From NCBI RefSeq assembly GCF_030123325.1, contig NZ_CP126106.1:3004001-3068000 (forward strand): a stretch of DNA of 64,000 bases, in the 5' to 3' direction. Both the position numbers and the translations under genes were made by a program. The DNA comes from Peribacillus simplex (GTDB lineage Bacteria; Bacillota; Bacilli; Bacillales; DSM-1321). The notes beneath the pieces were generated by a model. It ran no database searches. It had not been told where the DNA came from and saw only the letters and a program-made list of their open reading frames with translations. Positions 33,500 to 41,703 of the stretch are shown piece after piece (position 1 is the first letter of the stretch; each line of letters opens with the position of its first letter).

Positions 33500-34681
33500 C
33501 TAGACAACCGTATTATCATTTTCAGTTAATGGGATTGGTGTTTTTGTCCATTCAGCGTACGTACCAGGATCTAACGCCTTCACTTGTTCCAAAAAAGAAT
33601 CTAAAAAATTCCTTTCTCGCAGGTCTTTAAATAACTCGAGAGGCCTTTTTTGTTCACGTGAAAATGAGTACACATGGTCGACTAATTTAAACCCATTCCT
33701 GGTTATGATAATATGCCGTAATGGGGCATCAATTTGTTTGAAACCTGATTTTTCCATTGTTTTTAATATATAGAGTAATCGTCTTGTTATGTCTTCAGAA
33801 AGTACAGATTGTTTTTTCAGAAACGTATTTAAATCTGGTCCTAATAGATATTCCATTAAAATATAATTGGGTCCTGTTTCAAAGACTTTCGGGATAAAAG
33901 GCAAGTCTTGACTTGATAAAAGAACCATTTTTTCCTGATTTGCATGTTCAGTTTTCCCGTAAAGTTTAACGCATGCGTCTTCAGACACTCTATAAACAGC
34001 ACCTTGATGACCTTTTCCAATGAGTGTTTGTGTTATAGCGCTATCCACTTTTACTCCATTACCTGACCCTCCTGAGAGGACGGGAATGTTTCTAAAGTCC
34101 AAACTATTTTGATTGAAATAATCCTCCCACTCATTGAAGGTGTCCGGTTCAAGCTTTTTCACTTGGGCTAAGAACGATTCCTTTAAAAGGATAATATTTA
34201 AATCCCTTAATAATTTTAATGGTACAGGGTGCATCCTTTTAAAGGAATTTACATGGTCAATCACCTTAAGTTCCTCATTACCAACGACAAAAATATGACG
34301 TAGTGGGGCATCTATCATGGTGAATTTTGCTTGTTTTAATTCTTTTAATATATAGAGAAGTTTCTTTACTATGGAATCAGGGATATACGTACAATTTCTC
34401 AGATATTCTTTTAAAGTTGGCGCATTAAAATATTCCATGACTATATAGTTTGGTCCTGTTTCATACACCAATGGCATAAAGGGTAGATGTTTTCCGGCTA
34501 TAAGAGCTTCTTCCTCCATTTCCGCTTGTACGGGATCTGAATAGATTTTTACACATTTATCTTCCGAAAGTTTAAATACTGCACCTTGAGCCCCCATTCC
34601 AATCAGCGAATAGGCAGTCGGATTGTGAATATCCAAAGAGTTTTCACCTTTGGTTACAATAATGTTTTTAAAATCCTTCAT
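33500..34681 (-). CDS. Tandem double protein-kinase-like protein, 393 aa
   Basis: Two copies of one kinase-like module (residues about 20-190 and 205-380). Each has a glycine loop (LIGMGAQGAVFKL; LIGKGHQGAVYRV) and a Lys in CVKIY/CVKLY (45 and 239). Each also has a hinge (PNYIVMEY; PNYILMEY), a catalytic-loop-like IDAPLRHIFV/IDAPLRHIII, and VIDHVNSF/LVDHVYSF in place of DFG. The set is closer to the YrzF/YbdM-type Bacillus kinases than to Hanks-type enzymes. ATG at 34681 follows TAGGAGGAG and overlaps the glycosyltransferase stop by 14 bases, so they are coupled. The target is unknown; possibly the glycosyltransferase, a sugar or a spore-coat component. Confidence 0.85.
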   Translation of the reverse strand: MKDFKNIIVTKGENSLDIHNPTAYSLIGMGAQGAVFKLSEDKCVKIYSDPVQAEMEEEALIAGKHLPFMPLVYETGPNYIVMEYFNAPTLKEYLRNCTYIPDSIVKKLLYILKELKQAKFTMIDAPLRHIFVVGNEELKVIDHVNSFKRMHPVPLKLLRDLNIILLKESFLAQVKKLEPDTFNEWEDYFNQNSLDFRNIPVLSGGSGNGVKVDSAITQTLIGKGHQGAVYRVSEDACVKLYGKTEHANQEKMVLLSSQDLPFIPKVFETGPNYILMEYLLGPDLNTFLKKQSVLSEDITRRLLYILKTMEKSGFKQIDAPLRHIIITRNGFKLVDHVYSFSREQKRPLELFKDLRERNFLDSFLEQVKALDPGTYAEWTKTPIPLTENDNTVV

Positions 34682-36404
34682 GATCTCCTCCTAACTGCTC
34701 ATCTATGGCCTTATGTTGAAAATGTTGAATTTTATTAAGGGCTTTTTTGACTTTTTCTGCTTTTTGAGCCTTTTTGTCATTTTTACGAGATGCTATTTTT
34801 TCATCATTCCCTTTAGCCTTCTGTTGAATTTTAGCCTTTTTGTCATTTTTATTAGCTGCTACAAGTTCATCTTTGACTTTATCTTTAGTCTGCTGTTGCA
34901 GCTGTTGTAGCTGTTGGAGCTGCTGGAGCTGTGGAAGTTCTTGAAGCTGTTGAAGTTGTTGTAGCTGCTGGAGCTGTTGCAGCTGTTGTAGCTGTTGCAG
35001 CTGTTGTAACTGTTGCAGCTGTTGTAATTGTTGTAACTGTTGCAGCTGTTGCAGCTGTTGTAATTGTTGTAGCTGCTGGAGCTGTGGAAGCTGCTGCAGC
35101 TGTGGAAGCTGTTGTAGCTGCTGGAGCTGTTGCAGCTGCTGGAGCTGTGGAAGCTCTTGAAACTCTGGAAGCTCTTGAAACTGCTGGAGCTGTTGCATAT
35201 AAATAAGGGCTTTTCTGGCTAATTCGACTTTTTTTCTAGGCGCAATTGTTTCGCCATCATTTCCTTGCTGTTGAGGCTGTGGAGTCTCCTTAAGGGTTTT
35301 TTTATCAATTTGGCGATGTGTTACTGAATATTGTTTACCTACTTCATAAGGGGCTACAAGTTCATCATAAAATTCAGCTTGTTGTTGAAGCTGATGGATG
35401 AGGTTAAAGTTTTGTTCGACTTTTTGACGAGCCGCTATTGTATATGTTTCCCATATCTCTCTGTTAGTTAGCATGTATTCAAGAGCATCTGCCAGTTCAT
35501 CTACATTGTTTTCTTGTACTAAAACCCCCTCTTTGTTATTGGTTATTAATTCAGGGATGCCGGCATGATTGGTCGAAATCACTGGTACTCCAATCGCCAT
35601 AGCTTCTTTTAATGTATTAGGTATGCCTTCTACATCTCCATCGGCAGATTCTAAGCTCGCGGCGCAAAATATATCCGCATTGGTCAATTGTTCTCGTACT
35701 TGATCTTTAGGGAGATGATTCAATAAACGAAAAGAGTCTCCTAAATTAAGTTGATTTGACAATGATATGAGATATTCTTCAAGCTCCCCCCTTCCGATAA
35801 TCGTCAGGGTTGCATTTGGAAATTTACCTTTGATTTTTTGAAATGCTTGCATTAAGATATGATGTCCTTTTTTTTCCACCAACCTACCGATGGATAAAAT
35901 GTTTTGAGAGTCCCCTTTATGTGGAGTCCGGTAATTGAATTCGTTAAGGTCAACGCCCCCATAGAGCACTCTAATTTTTTCTGAAGGACACCCCCAAGCA
36001 ATTAACCTATCTGCTAAATACTGACAAACTGGAAAAAAACGCTCACCTTGATCAAATAGCCTTTTCATGTTATCCAGATAGCCAATGGGCTGATTAGCTA
36101 GGGTTGCATCCCTGCCTCTTATACTTGTAACCAACGGAAGGTTTGTTTCCTCTTTAAAAGGAAGCAATAACATCCCTAATTGACCATGGTGAGCATGTAA
36201 GAGGGAGATATTATTTTTTTTCACATACTCTTTTGGTGAGAAAATTTCATTGAGATAATGAACTTTCTCATTCAAAAGGGAAAGATCTATCATATACTTT
36301 GGTTGTCGTACCATATGGATATAATCATAATCAGGAACTTCCCGAATCTGTGAGATATATTGGGTCGGGTCGACTCTTAAATTCAAATGCATAACTGTGT
36401 GCAA
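34668..36404 (-). CDS. GT4 glycosyltransferase with Leu-Gln-Gln repeat tail, 578 aa
   Basis: TTG start at 36404 behind AAAGGAG. Residues 1-345 form a GT4 enzyme: LLHAHHGQLGMLLLP, TSIRGRDATL, RVLYGGVDLNEF, ILSIGRLVEKKGH, DGDVEGIPNTLKEAMAIGVP. A linker follows. Residues about 404-505 are an almost pure (Leu-Gln-Gln)n tract with a few Pro/Glu substitutions, and the last 70 residues are Lys-rich (NDKKAKIQQKAKGNDEK). The stop overlaps the tandem-kinase start. The core is a paralogue of the enzymes at 29733 and 41704, but the tail has a wholly different composition. Tails of this sort may bind partners or form coiled or aggregated assemblies. Function inferred. Confidence 0.9.
   Translation of the reverse strand: MHTVMHLNLRVDPTQYISQIREVPDYDYIHMVRQPKYMIDLSLLNEKVHYLNEIFSPKEYVKKNNISLLHAHHGQLGMLLLPFKEETNLPLVTSIRGRDATLANQPIGYLDNMKRLFDQGERFFPVCQYLADRLIAWGCPSEKIRVLYGGVDLNEFNYRTPHKGDSQNILSIGRLVEKKGHHILMQAFQKIKGKFPNATLTIIGRGELEEYLISLSNQLNLGDSFRLLNHLPKDQVREQLTNADIFCAASLESADGDVEGIPNTLKEAMAIGVPVISTNHAGIPELITNNKEGVLVQENNVDELADALEYMLTNREIWETYTIAARQKVEQNFNLIHQLQQQAEFYDELVAPYEVGKQYSVTHRQIDKKTLKETPQPQQQGNDGETIAPRKKVELARKALIYMQQLQQFQELPEFQELPQLQQLQQLQQLQQLPQLQQLPQLQQLQQLQQLQQLQQLQQLQQLQQLQQLQQLQQLQQLQQLQQLQQLQELPQLQQLQQLQQLQQQTKDKVKDELVAANKNDKKAKIQQKAKGNDEKIASRKNDKKAQKAEKVKKALNKIQHFQHKAIDEQLGGDHEGF
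34890..35195 (-). repeat. Nine-base coding microrepeat encoding (LQQ)n
   Basis: About 34 consecutive 9-base units of the type CAGCAGCTC/CAACAATTA. Synonymous codons vary between units, so the amino-acid pattern is better conserved than the DNA. That argues for selection on the peptide rather than a very recent expansion. Confidence 0.93.
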
Positions 36405-36738
36405 ATAAATGATCTCCTTTCATGCATAGTAAGCAAATTTCCTGGACCTTTTCAAGTATATTATGCAGGACTCTTTAGGTACGCATGGACTAATAACATA
36501 CAGTAAAGCCAAATGGCAGAGAGTATGCGTTTGCCTAATACAAAGGGTGGACTTGAAGTAAATGCCATGACACAAAATTATTTGCAATCAATGGATCGAT
36601 GAAGATCTTTTTTCCATTTAAAGAAATATAAAGAAGCACCCAAGAACTATCAAAGGTGCTGCATTGCCAGTTTGAACCTAATTTATGTCTTTAATGAATC
36701 ATGTTCGGGTTAATGAAGTGTTAGAAAATGTTTTCGCT
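36405..36738. other. Intergenic, nothing recognised
   Basis: It contains the leader of the LQQ glycosyltransferase and, at about 36632-36662, a weak GCACC/GGTGC hairpin that could end the dehydrogenase transcript. No gene. Confidence 0.45.
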
Positions 36739-38067
36739 TTATGTCATGCCAATAACAATTGCCGGTCTTCCTATTGGATAATATTCAATTTTCTTGCACG
36801 CTTTGATTCGATCTTCTTCAAGACAATTTCTGCCATCAAAAACAATCGGTTGTCTCATTGTATTCATCAATGTCTCTAGGTCTAAATGTTTAAACTCATT
36901 CCATTCGGTAACAATAAATACAGCATCCGCATCCACTGCCGCTTCGCGAACTGAGCTGGCAAATCTGATTGTATCCCCTAATATCTTCTTCGCATTATCT
37001 ATTGCCACCGGATCGTAAGCTACCACTTCTGCACCAAGTTTGGTTAATGAACGCGCAATTTTGATGGATGGAGCTTCCCTCATATCGTCTGTCTCTGGCT
37101 TGAAAGCAAGACCAAGCATTGCAACCTTTTTCCCTTTTAAATCCCCCATGCGATTTATAGCTTTCGTTACAAGGAGTTCCTGCTGAAAATCATTAATCGC
37201 TACTGTTTCTTTTAACAGGGGAAAATTTACTCCATGTAACTTGGCAGTATGAAGCAACGCTTTAACATCCTTCGGAAAACAAGATCCACCATAACCAATA
37301 CCGGGCTGTAAAAAAGCTTCTCCAATCCTTTTATCTTTTCCCATTCCCTTTGCTACATCTTTAACATCTGCACCTACTACTCCGCATAAATTGGCAACTT
37401 CATTGATAAAGCTAATCTTAGTCGCCAAAAAGGCATTAGAAGCATACTTAATCATTTCAGCACTTCTAATACTTGTTAGTATAAATGGTACATTTAACGG
37501 ACGATACATTTCCTGTACTTTCTTAGCCGCCTCATCATTTTCAGAACCGATGATGATTCTATCTGCCTTCATCGTATCCATAACGGCTGATCCTTGTCTT
37601 AAAAATTCAGGATTTGAAACCATATTAAAGGTGACCCTTTCGTTACAAAGTTCTTCCATGATTTTTTTAATAAAATCATTCGTACCAACTGGCACAGTAC
37701 TCTTTATAACGACTACTGAACTCTGCACTAGGTTCGCGGCAATATCCTTCGCGGCTTGCACAATATACGATAAATCTGCTCCCCCATCCTCCATTTGCGG
37801 TGTACCTACGGCAATGATGATAATCTCGGCACCATTTAGTGCCTCTCGATGAGATGTTGTAAACAGCAGTCTGCCCGCTGCGGCATTTTGAGCAAGCAAA
37901 TTCTCCAGACCCGGTTCATATATTGGAGAAATCCCTTGACGTAAACTTTTTATTTTCTGTTCATCTGTATCGATGCAAATAACGCTATGCCCTATTTCGG
38001 ACAAACAAACACCAGTGGACAGTCCGACATAACCTGTACCCAAAACGGCTATTTTCATATTATTCAT
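36739..38067 (-). CDS. ugd: UDP-glucose 6-dehydrogenase
   Basis: 442 residues: N-terminal NAD domain AVLGTGYVGLSTGVCLSEIG, the middle helix domain with EMIKYASNAFLATKISFINE, the catalytic Cys loop GIGYGGSCFPKDVKALLHTA and the C-terminal UDP-binding domain (AFKPETDDMREAPS). It oxidises UDP-glucose to UDP-glucuronate with two NAD+. Its start overlaps the stop of the uridylyltransferase gene by 8 bases, so glucose-1-P to UDP-glucose to UDP-glucuronate is encoded as a unit, followed by glycosyltransferase, kinase and epimerase genes. B. subtilis homologues are TuaD, Ugd and YtcA. Context favours the spore-type YtcA role. Confidence 0.95.
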   Translation of the reverse strand: MNNMKIAVLGTGYVGLSTGVCLSEIGHSVICIDTDEQKIKSLRQGISPIYEPGLENLLAQNAAAGRLLFTTSHREALNGAEIIIIAVGTPQMEDGGADLSYIVQAAKDIAANLVQSSVVVIKSTVPVGTNDFIKKIMEELCNERVTFNMVSNPEFLRQGSAVMDTMKADRIIIGSENDEAAKKVQEMYRPLNVPFILTSIRSAEMIKYASNAFLATKISFINEVANLCGVVGADVKDVAKGMGKDKRIGEAFLQPGIGYGGSCFPKDVKALLHTAKLHGVNFPLLKETVAINDFQQELLVTKAINRMGDLKGKKVAMLGLAFKPETDDMREAPSIKIARSLTKLGAEVVAYDPVAIDNAKKILGDTIRFASSVREAAVDADAVFIVTEWNEFKHLDLETLMNTMRQPIVFDGRNCLEEDRIKACKKIEYYPIGRPAIVIGMT

Positions 38068-38965
38068 GCTCTCTCTTTATAATCTGAAGGTTTTCTTTCT
38101 TATTTACATCCCTTAAATAGGAAAGTACCTCGTCTCTTATATCATCCCTGCGCAAAGCAAAGTCTATTGTTGCCTTAATGAATCCAACTTTATCACCAAT
38201 ATCATATCGGTTTCCCTCAAAGTTATATGCTAATACTGCCTGCTGCTTATTTAGCTCATTTATGGCATCAGTAAGTTGTAATTCATTACCATGTCCAACC
38301 GGAAGCTTTGATAGTGTTTCAAAAATCTCGGGTCTAAAAACATAACGTCCCATTATCGCGTATCTGGAAGGAGCCTCTTCCCTTTTCGGTTTTTCCACCA
38401 AAGAATCGATATGAAAAAGGTTAGGCTCAATCATTGTCCCTTTTGGCTTAATAATTCCATATTTACTGACATCATTTTCCGGTACATTCTGAACTGCTAC
38501 GACGGAACTGTTACAATACTCAAAAACACTGATGATTTGTCTCAGACAGGGTGTTTTAGACATAACGATGTCATCCCCTAACAAAACAGCAAAAGGTTCA
38601 TTTCCAATGAAGCTTTTAGCACAGAGAATTGCGTGTCCTAGCCCCATCGGTTCCTTTTGGCGGACATAATAGATATTTGCCAAACTTGATATTTTCTGAA
38701 CTTCCTCTAAAATATCCAGCTGATTTTTTCTTAAAAGTGCATCTTCCAACTCATAGGATTTATCAAAATGATCCTCTATTGATCTTTTGCCTCTACCGAT
38801 TATGATAATAATTTCCTCTATACCAGAAGCTACTGCTTCTTCAACAATATATTGAATCGTTGGTTTATCAACAATCGGCAGCATTTCCTTAGCCTGAGCT
38901 TTTGTTGCAGGCAAAAATCGGGTCCCAAGGCCTGCGGCCGGAATAATGGCCTTTCGGATTTTCAT
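38060..38965 (-). CDS. gtaB: UTP-glucose-1-phosphate uridylyltransferase
   Basis: 301 residues from ATG at 38965 (behind GGGAGG; an upstream in-frame ATG at 38989 lacks a good site). The nucleotidyltransferase signature IRKAIIPAAGLGTRFLPATK is followed by AKEMLPIVDKPTIQYIVEEA, AVLLGDDIV and the metal and sugar-binding regions EKPKREEAPS and YDIGDKVGFIKA. It makes UDP-glucose from glucose-1-P and UTP. Because it is tightly coupled to the dehydrogenase, it may be a dedicated paralogue (like YngB or YtdA) rather than the housekeeping gtaB, so the symbol is tentative. Confidence 0.93.
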   Translation of the reverse strand: MKIRKAIIPAAGLGTRFLPATKAQAKEMLPIVDKPTIQYIVEEAVASGIEEIIIIIGRGKRSIEDHFDKSYELEDALLRKNQLDILEEVQKISSLANIYYVRQKEPMGLGHAILCAKSFIGNEPFAVLLGDDIVMSKTPCLRQIISVFEYCNSSVVAVQNVPENDVSKYGIIKPKGTMIEPNLFHIDSLVEKPKREEAPSRYAIMGRYVFRPEIFETLSKLPVGHGNELQLTDAINELNKQQAVLAYNFEGNRYDIGDKVGFIKATIDFALRRDDIRDEVLSYLRDVNKKENLQIIKREHE

Positions 38966-39139
38966 AAGCTGCCTCCCTTTGTCATTCATTAATCCTTTAT
39001 ATGCATTAGGACAACTTCCGGTCTAGTTAGTAGCCCAATTAGTCCTTTTTTATTTAACGGGGGCCAGTAGGCTATACATGCAAGAATCACAAACTGGATG
39101 TGGCCGGGCGTCGCAACCTGCAGGTTTGTGCCAAATTAA

Positions 39140-39171
39140 AAACTCCATTACACTTTTTATGCAATGGAGTT
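39140..39171 (-). terminator. Terminator-like hairpin
   Basis: AACTCCATTAC/GCAATGGAGTT-type stem with T-rich flank on the minus strand (GTTTTTAATTT). Confidence 0.6.
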
Positions 39172-39463
39172 ACCATGTTTTTGGTGTAATGGTCGATAAT
39201 ACGGTGTGGATAAACCACTGTGTGAGCTTTTTTGCGGCTTTGTAGCCAGTCGGTATCCTTTATTCTTTCTTTGAAAAACTCCAGCCGTCAGAAATGAGGG
39301 CAACAATTTCTTTGATTAATATAATGGGGATTGCAAGCCCCGTTATTAGCGACTAATTTATAATGGTTTTTTATACCTTTATATCAAAATATTTGATGGA
39401 ATGCATTCATGATTTTGAGGGGGGAATTTTCACTGATAAATTCTTAATCTAATAGAAGACAAT

Positions 39464-39497
39464 AAAAAGGGGAGGTTTATTCCCACCTCCATTTTTT
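39464..39497. terminator. Bidirectional terminator-like hairpin
   Basis: GGAGGT/ACCTCC stem flanked by AAAAAGG on the left and ATTTTTT on the right. Confidence 0.7.
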
Positions 39498-39597
39498 ATT
39501 GAATTGTTATCAGGCGTGATAACTAAGAGTACGAAATATGATGAAATGGATATAGTTTAGGCATTTTATTGGCTATCCCCTAAAGCAACAACTTTTA

Positions 39598-39753
39598 TCA
39601 TCCTTGGTAAGGGTTAAGGCAACAATACTGATTCTCCGTACATGAAGAGAAAAACTTGGCATTCCAATGAATCAATCCGCAACATTTGCAACCCTCGGCA
39701 GGTCCAAATGGGCGCCATCGACGCAAAGGTTTCGAATTCTGCAGGAAAACACC
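39598..39753 (-). pseudogene. Cys-rich small ORF, start lost
   Basis: The open stretch reads FGPAEGCKCCGLIHWNAKFF-SSCTENQYCCLNPYQG-stop, rich in Cys and aromatic residues, without a start codon. An upstream stretch in another frame (EVVDVGCF) may be its original N-terminus. It could be a broken spore-coat-type peptide. Family unknown. Confidence 0.35.
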
Positions 39754-40002
39754 CTACATCAACTACTTCGATATATTAAAGTTGGTTACTATACCCTTTT
39801 GAAGAGGCTCAAATAATTGGGGATGTACATTTGTCGGACAGGAGTGGGCAATACTGTGAATCCTGACATTGCTCCGACTAACCACACAATCGATCCTGCA
39901 TCATACCCGACCTTTTGTCACTCTACGCTACATAGATATTACCGAAGAATAAACAAGCAATATACTAAAAACATTTTAGCGTTTTCATTTTAAAAAATAA
40001 AA

Positions 40003-40098
40003 ATGCCGTATTCAGGAGAAACGCCTCCGTTTCCGAACATGTACATTACGAACGGGAGTAACAAGGCTACTGCGCATATCGCAAATTTTAAAGTCTAA
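40003..40098 (+). CDS. Tiny ORF of 31 aa, uncertain
   Basis: ATG at 40003 begins MPYSGETPPFPNMYITNGSN, ending IANFKV. It is preceded by A/T runs rather than a ribosome site. Just upstream another plus-strand open stretch (39880-39990) reads NTVNPDIAPTNHTIDPASYP. The two may be debris from one gene. Confidence 0.2.
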   Translation: MPYSGETPPFPNMYITNGSNKATAHIANFKV

Positions 40099-40291
40099 GA
40101 GAATTTCATCCTAAAAAGTGAACTCCTTCACGTTAAAGAATCGACTTTATTCTTTTAGCTTTTCCTGCTTGTACAACATAATTGTTTTTGAGATGAATTC
40201 ATCATGAATTTTTTTACATATGCCATACTTACACAGGTTAGAGCCTTTGCGGTAGGCAATTCCCCATATTGTCCTACTACGGATGGGTTTC

Positions 40292-40888
40292 CTATATCGC
40301 ATTGAAATCGATATTTTTCTGCCAGTCTTCATATGATTCAGGATCGATTTTCTTTGCTTGTTCCAGGAATGTATCCAATAACCCCAATTTCTTTAGATCA
40401 CGAAACATCTTCGGATTATATGGATCATTCATTGTGAGGCCATCTGAATGATCGATTGCTTTCAGCACATTTCCTTTTGTTACAACAAAATGTCCGATTG
40501 AGGTCTTGATTCTACTAAATCCAACTCTCTTTAGTTCCTTTCGAATCATTATGATTTGTTCTGTAAACGATTCGGGAATATCCTGCTTTCCTTTCAATTG
40601 ATCTTTTAGATTGGGACCTTTTAAATACTCCATAATTACATAGTTTGGTCCGACTTCATATAACTTCGGAACAATATGAGTTTCCTTTGCTGCTTCAAGT
40701 GCTTTCCCCTCTTTAGTTGCTGCGTTGGGATTCACATAAATTTTCACGCAACGATCTTCATCAAGCTGAAAAACTGCACCTTGACTTCCTTCCCCAATTA
40801 GTTTTAATGTGGTTGGATTATGAATAATAAGTCCCTTTTTACCGTTCTTCTCTATTCTCTCAACCTTTATTGTTTTAAAATCATTCAT
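40292..40888 (-). CDS. Single-module protein-kinase-like protein, 198 aa
   Basis: ATG at 40888 behind AGAGGTG (the frame is open 12 codons further). It is one copy of the module found twice at 33500: LIGEGSQGAVFQLDEDRCVK-IY, PNYVIMEYLKGPNLK, then IKTSIGHFVVTKGNVLKAID-HSDGL. The catalytic-loop Asp of IDAPLRH is replaced (KTSIGH), so this copy may be inactive or use other residues. The C-terminal LLDTFLEQAKKIDPESYEDW matches the end of both modules of the tandem protein. Divergent from the Nudix-glycosyltransferase operon at 41231. Role unknown. Confidence 0.8.
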   Translation of the reverse strand: MNDFKTIKVERIEKNGKKGLIIHNPTTLKLIGEGSQGAVFQLDEDRCVKIYVNPNAATKEGKALEAAKETHIVPKLYEVGPNYVIMEYLKGPNLKDQLKGKQDIPESFTEQIIMIRKELKRVGFSRIKTSIGHFVVTKGNVLKAIDHSDGLTMNDPYNPKMFRDLKKLGLLDTFLEQAKKIDPESYEDWQKNIDFNAI

Positions 40889-41230
40889 CCAATCTTCACC
40901 TCTTTCCATCTTTTTTATAACCATAATTATGATATGTAATCATCGATTAGTTGCTTTAGGTTAATAACACTTTTTCACATAATAAGGCCCCTTTTACTGG
41001 GTTCTTAAGGACGAGAAGGAACCTATTAGCAAATGGTGCCTAATTCGATTCGCATTATGAATGATTTTCGAGCAACTCTGCAGTGTCTTATCCTCATAAA
41101 CGTATAATTAAAAAGAATTTCACAAAAAAACACTAAAATATATGTGCTTGTCCGTTTCAAATCTTTCCATATTGAATTTAATAAAAAAGAGGAATAACCA
41201 GAAAGAAAATGATCAGAAAGGAGAGTTGAG
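40889..41230. other. Divergent intergenic region
   Basis: It must carry promoters for the kinase-like gene and for the Nudix/glycosyltransferase operon. No gene is seen and no motif was secure. Confidence 0.45.
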
Positions 41231-41698
41231 ATGGGATACATTGAAGATTTACGTGCTCTCGTTGGGACCAGAGTTTTGATACTTACTGGTGTTACCGTTT
41301 TGGTTATCGATCAGAACAGCCGTTTTCTGATGGTACAATCCGATAAAATATGGAAATTGCCGGGTGGCTTTATCGAATTAGGAGAATCTGCGGAAGAGGC
41401 ATGCAGACGTGAAATTTTGGAGGAAACCGGAATTAACATCGGTAACCTTCAATTGATTGGCGTCTTTTCAGGGAAGGACTATTTTACGAAGCTGCCTAAT
41501 GGTGATCAATACTTTCCAGTCAATATTGCTTACGTGACCGAGGATATACTCAGCGGAGATTTAAAACCTGATGATATAGAAATACAAAAGGTTCAATTTT
41601 TTAAATGGTCCTCCTTTCCAAAAGAATTAACTGAACGAGATCGACAAATATTTCAAAGTTTTATCGAAAACTTGATTTCAGAGGGAAGGAAGGGATAG
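41231..41698 (+). CDS. Nudix hydrolase, 155 aa
   Basis: ATG at 41231 follows GAAAGGAG. The Nudix box GGFIELGESAEEACRREILE-ETGI is complete (Gx5Ex7REUxEExGU). The preceding KIWKLPGGF and the strand LVIDQNSRFLMVQSD are typical. The family hydrolyses nucleoside diphosphate derivatives, including nucleotide sugars. Only 5 bases separate it from the following glycosyltransferase, so a role in clearing or proofreading nucleotide sugars in this glycan system is attractive but unproven. Confidence 0.92.
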   Translation: MGYIEDLRALVGTRVLILTGVTVLVIDQNSRFLMVQSDKIWKLPGGFIELGESAEEACRREILEETGINIGNLQLIGVFSGKDYFTKLPNGDQYFPVNIAYVTEDILSGDLKPDDIEIQKVQFFKWSSFPKELTERDRQIFQSFIENLISEGRKG

Positions 41699-41703
41699 AA
41701 GAA

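Larger units (their letters stand above)
38990..39597. other. Intergenic with two terminators
   Basis: No gene. It contains hairpins at 39140-39171 and 39464-39497. The promoter for the uridylyltransferase operon should be near 38990-39060, but no consensus was clear. Confidence 0.45.

Noticed and set aside
33337..33519. 60-codon minus-strand ORF
   Set aside because: It overlaps the kinase stop, with no ribosome site and no resemblance to known proteins.
34890..35195. Possible CRISPR array
   Set aside because: The repeat is a 9-base coding microrepeat without unique spacers and lies in frame within a protein. No cas genes are nearby; the Cas4-like protein at 22353 has no array or partners.
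34931..35206. Plus-strand Val/Ala-rich ORF
   Set aside because: Antisense of the Leu-Gln-Gln repeat, with no start context.
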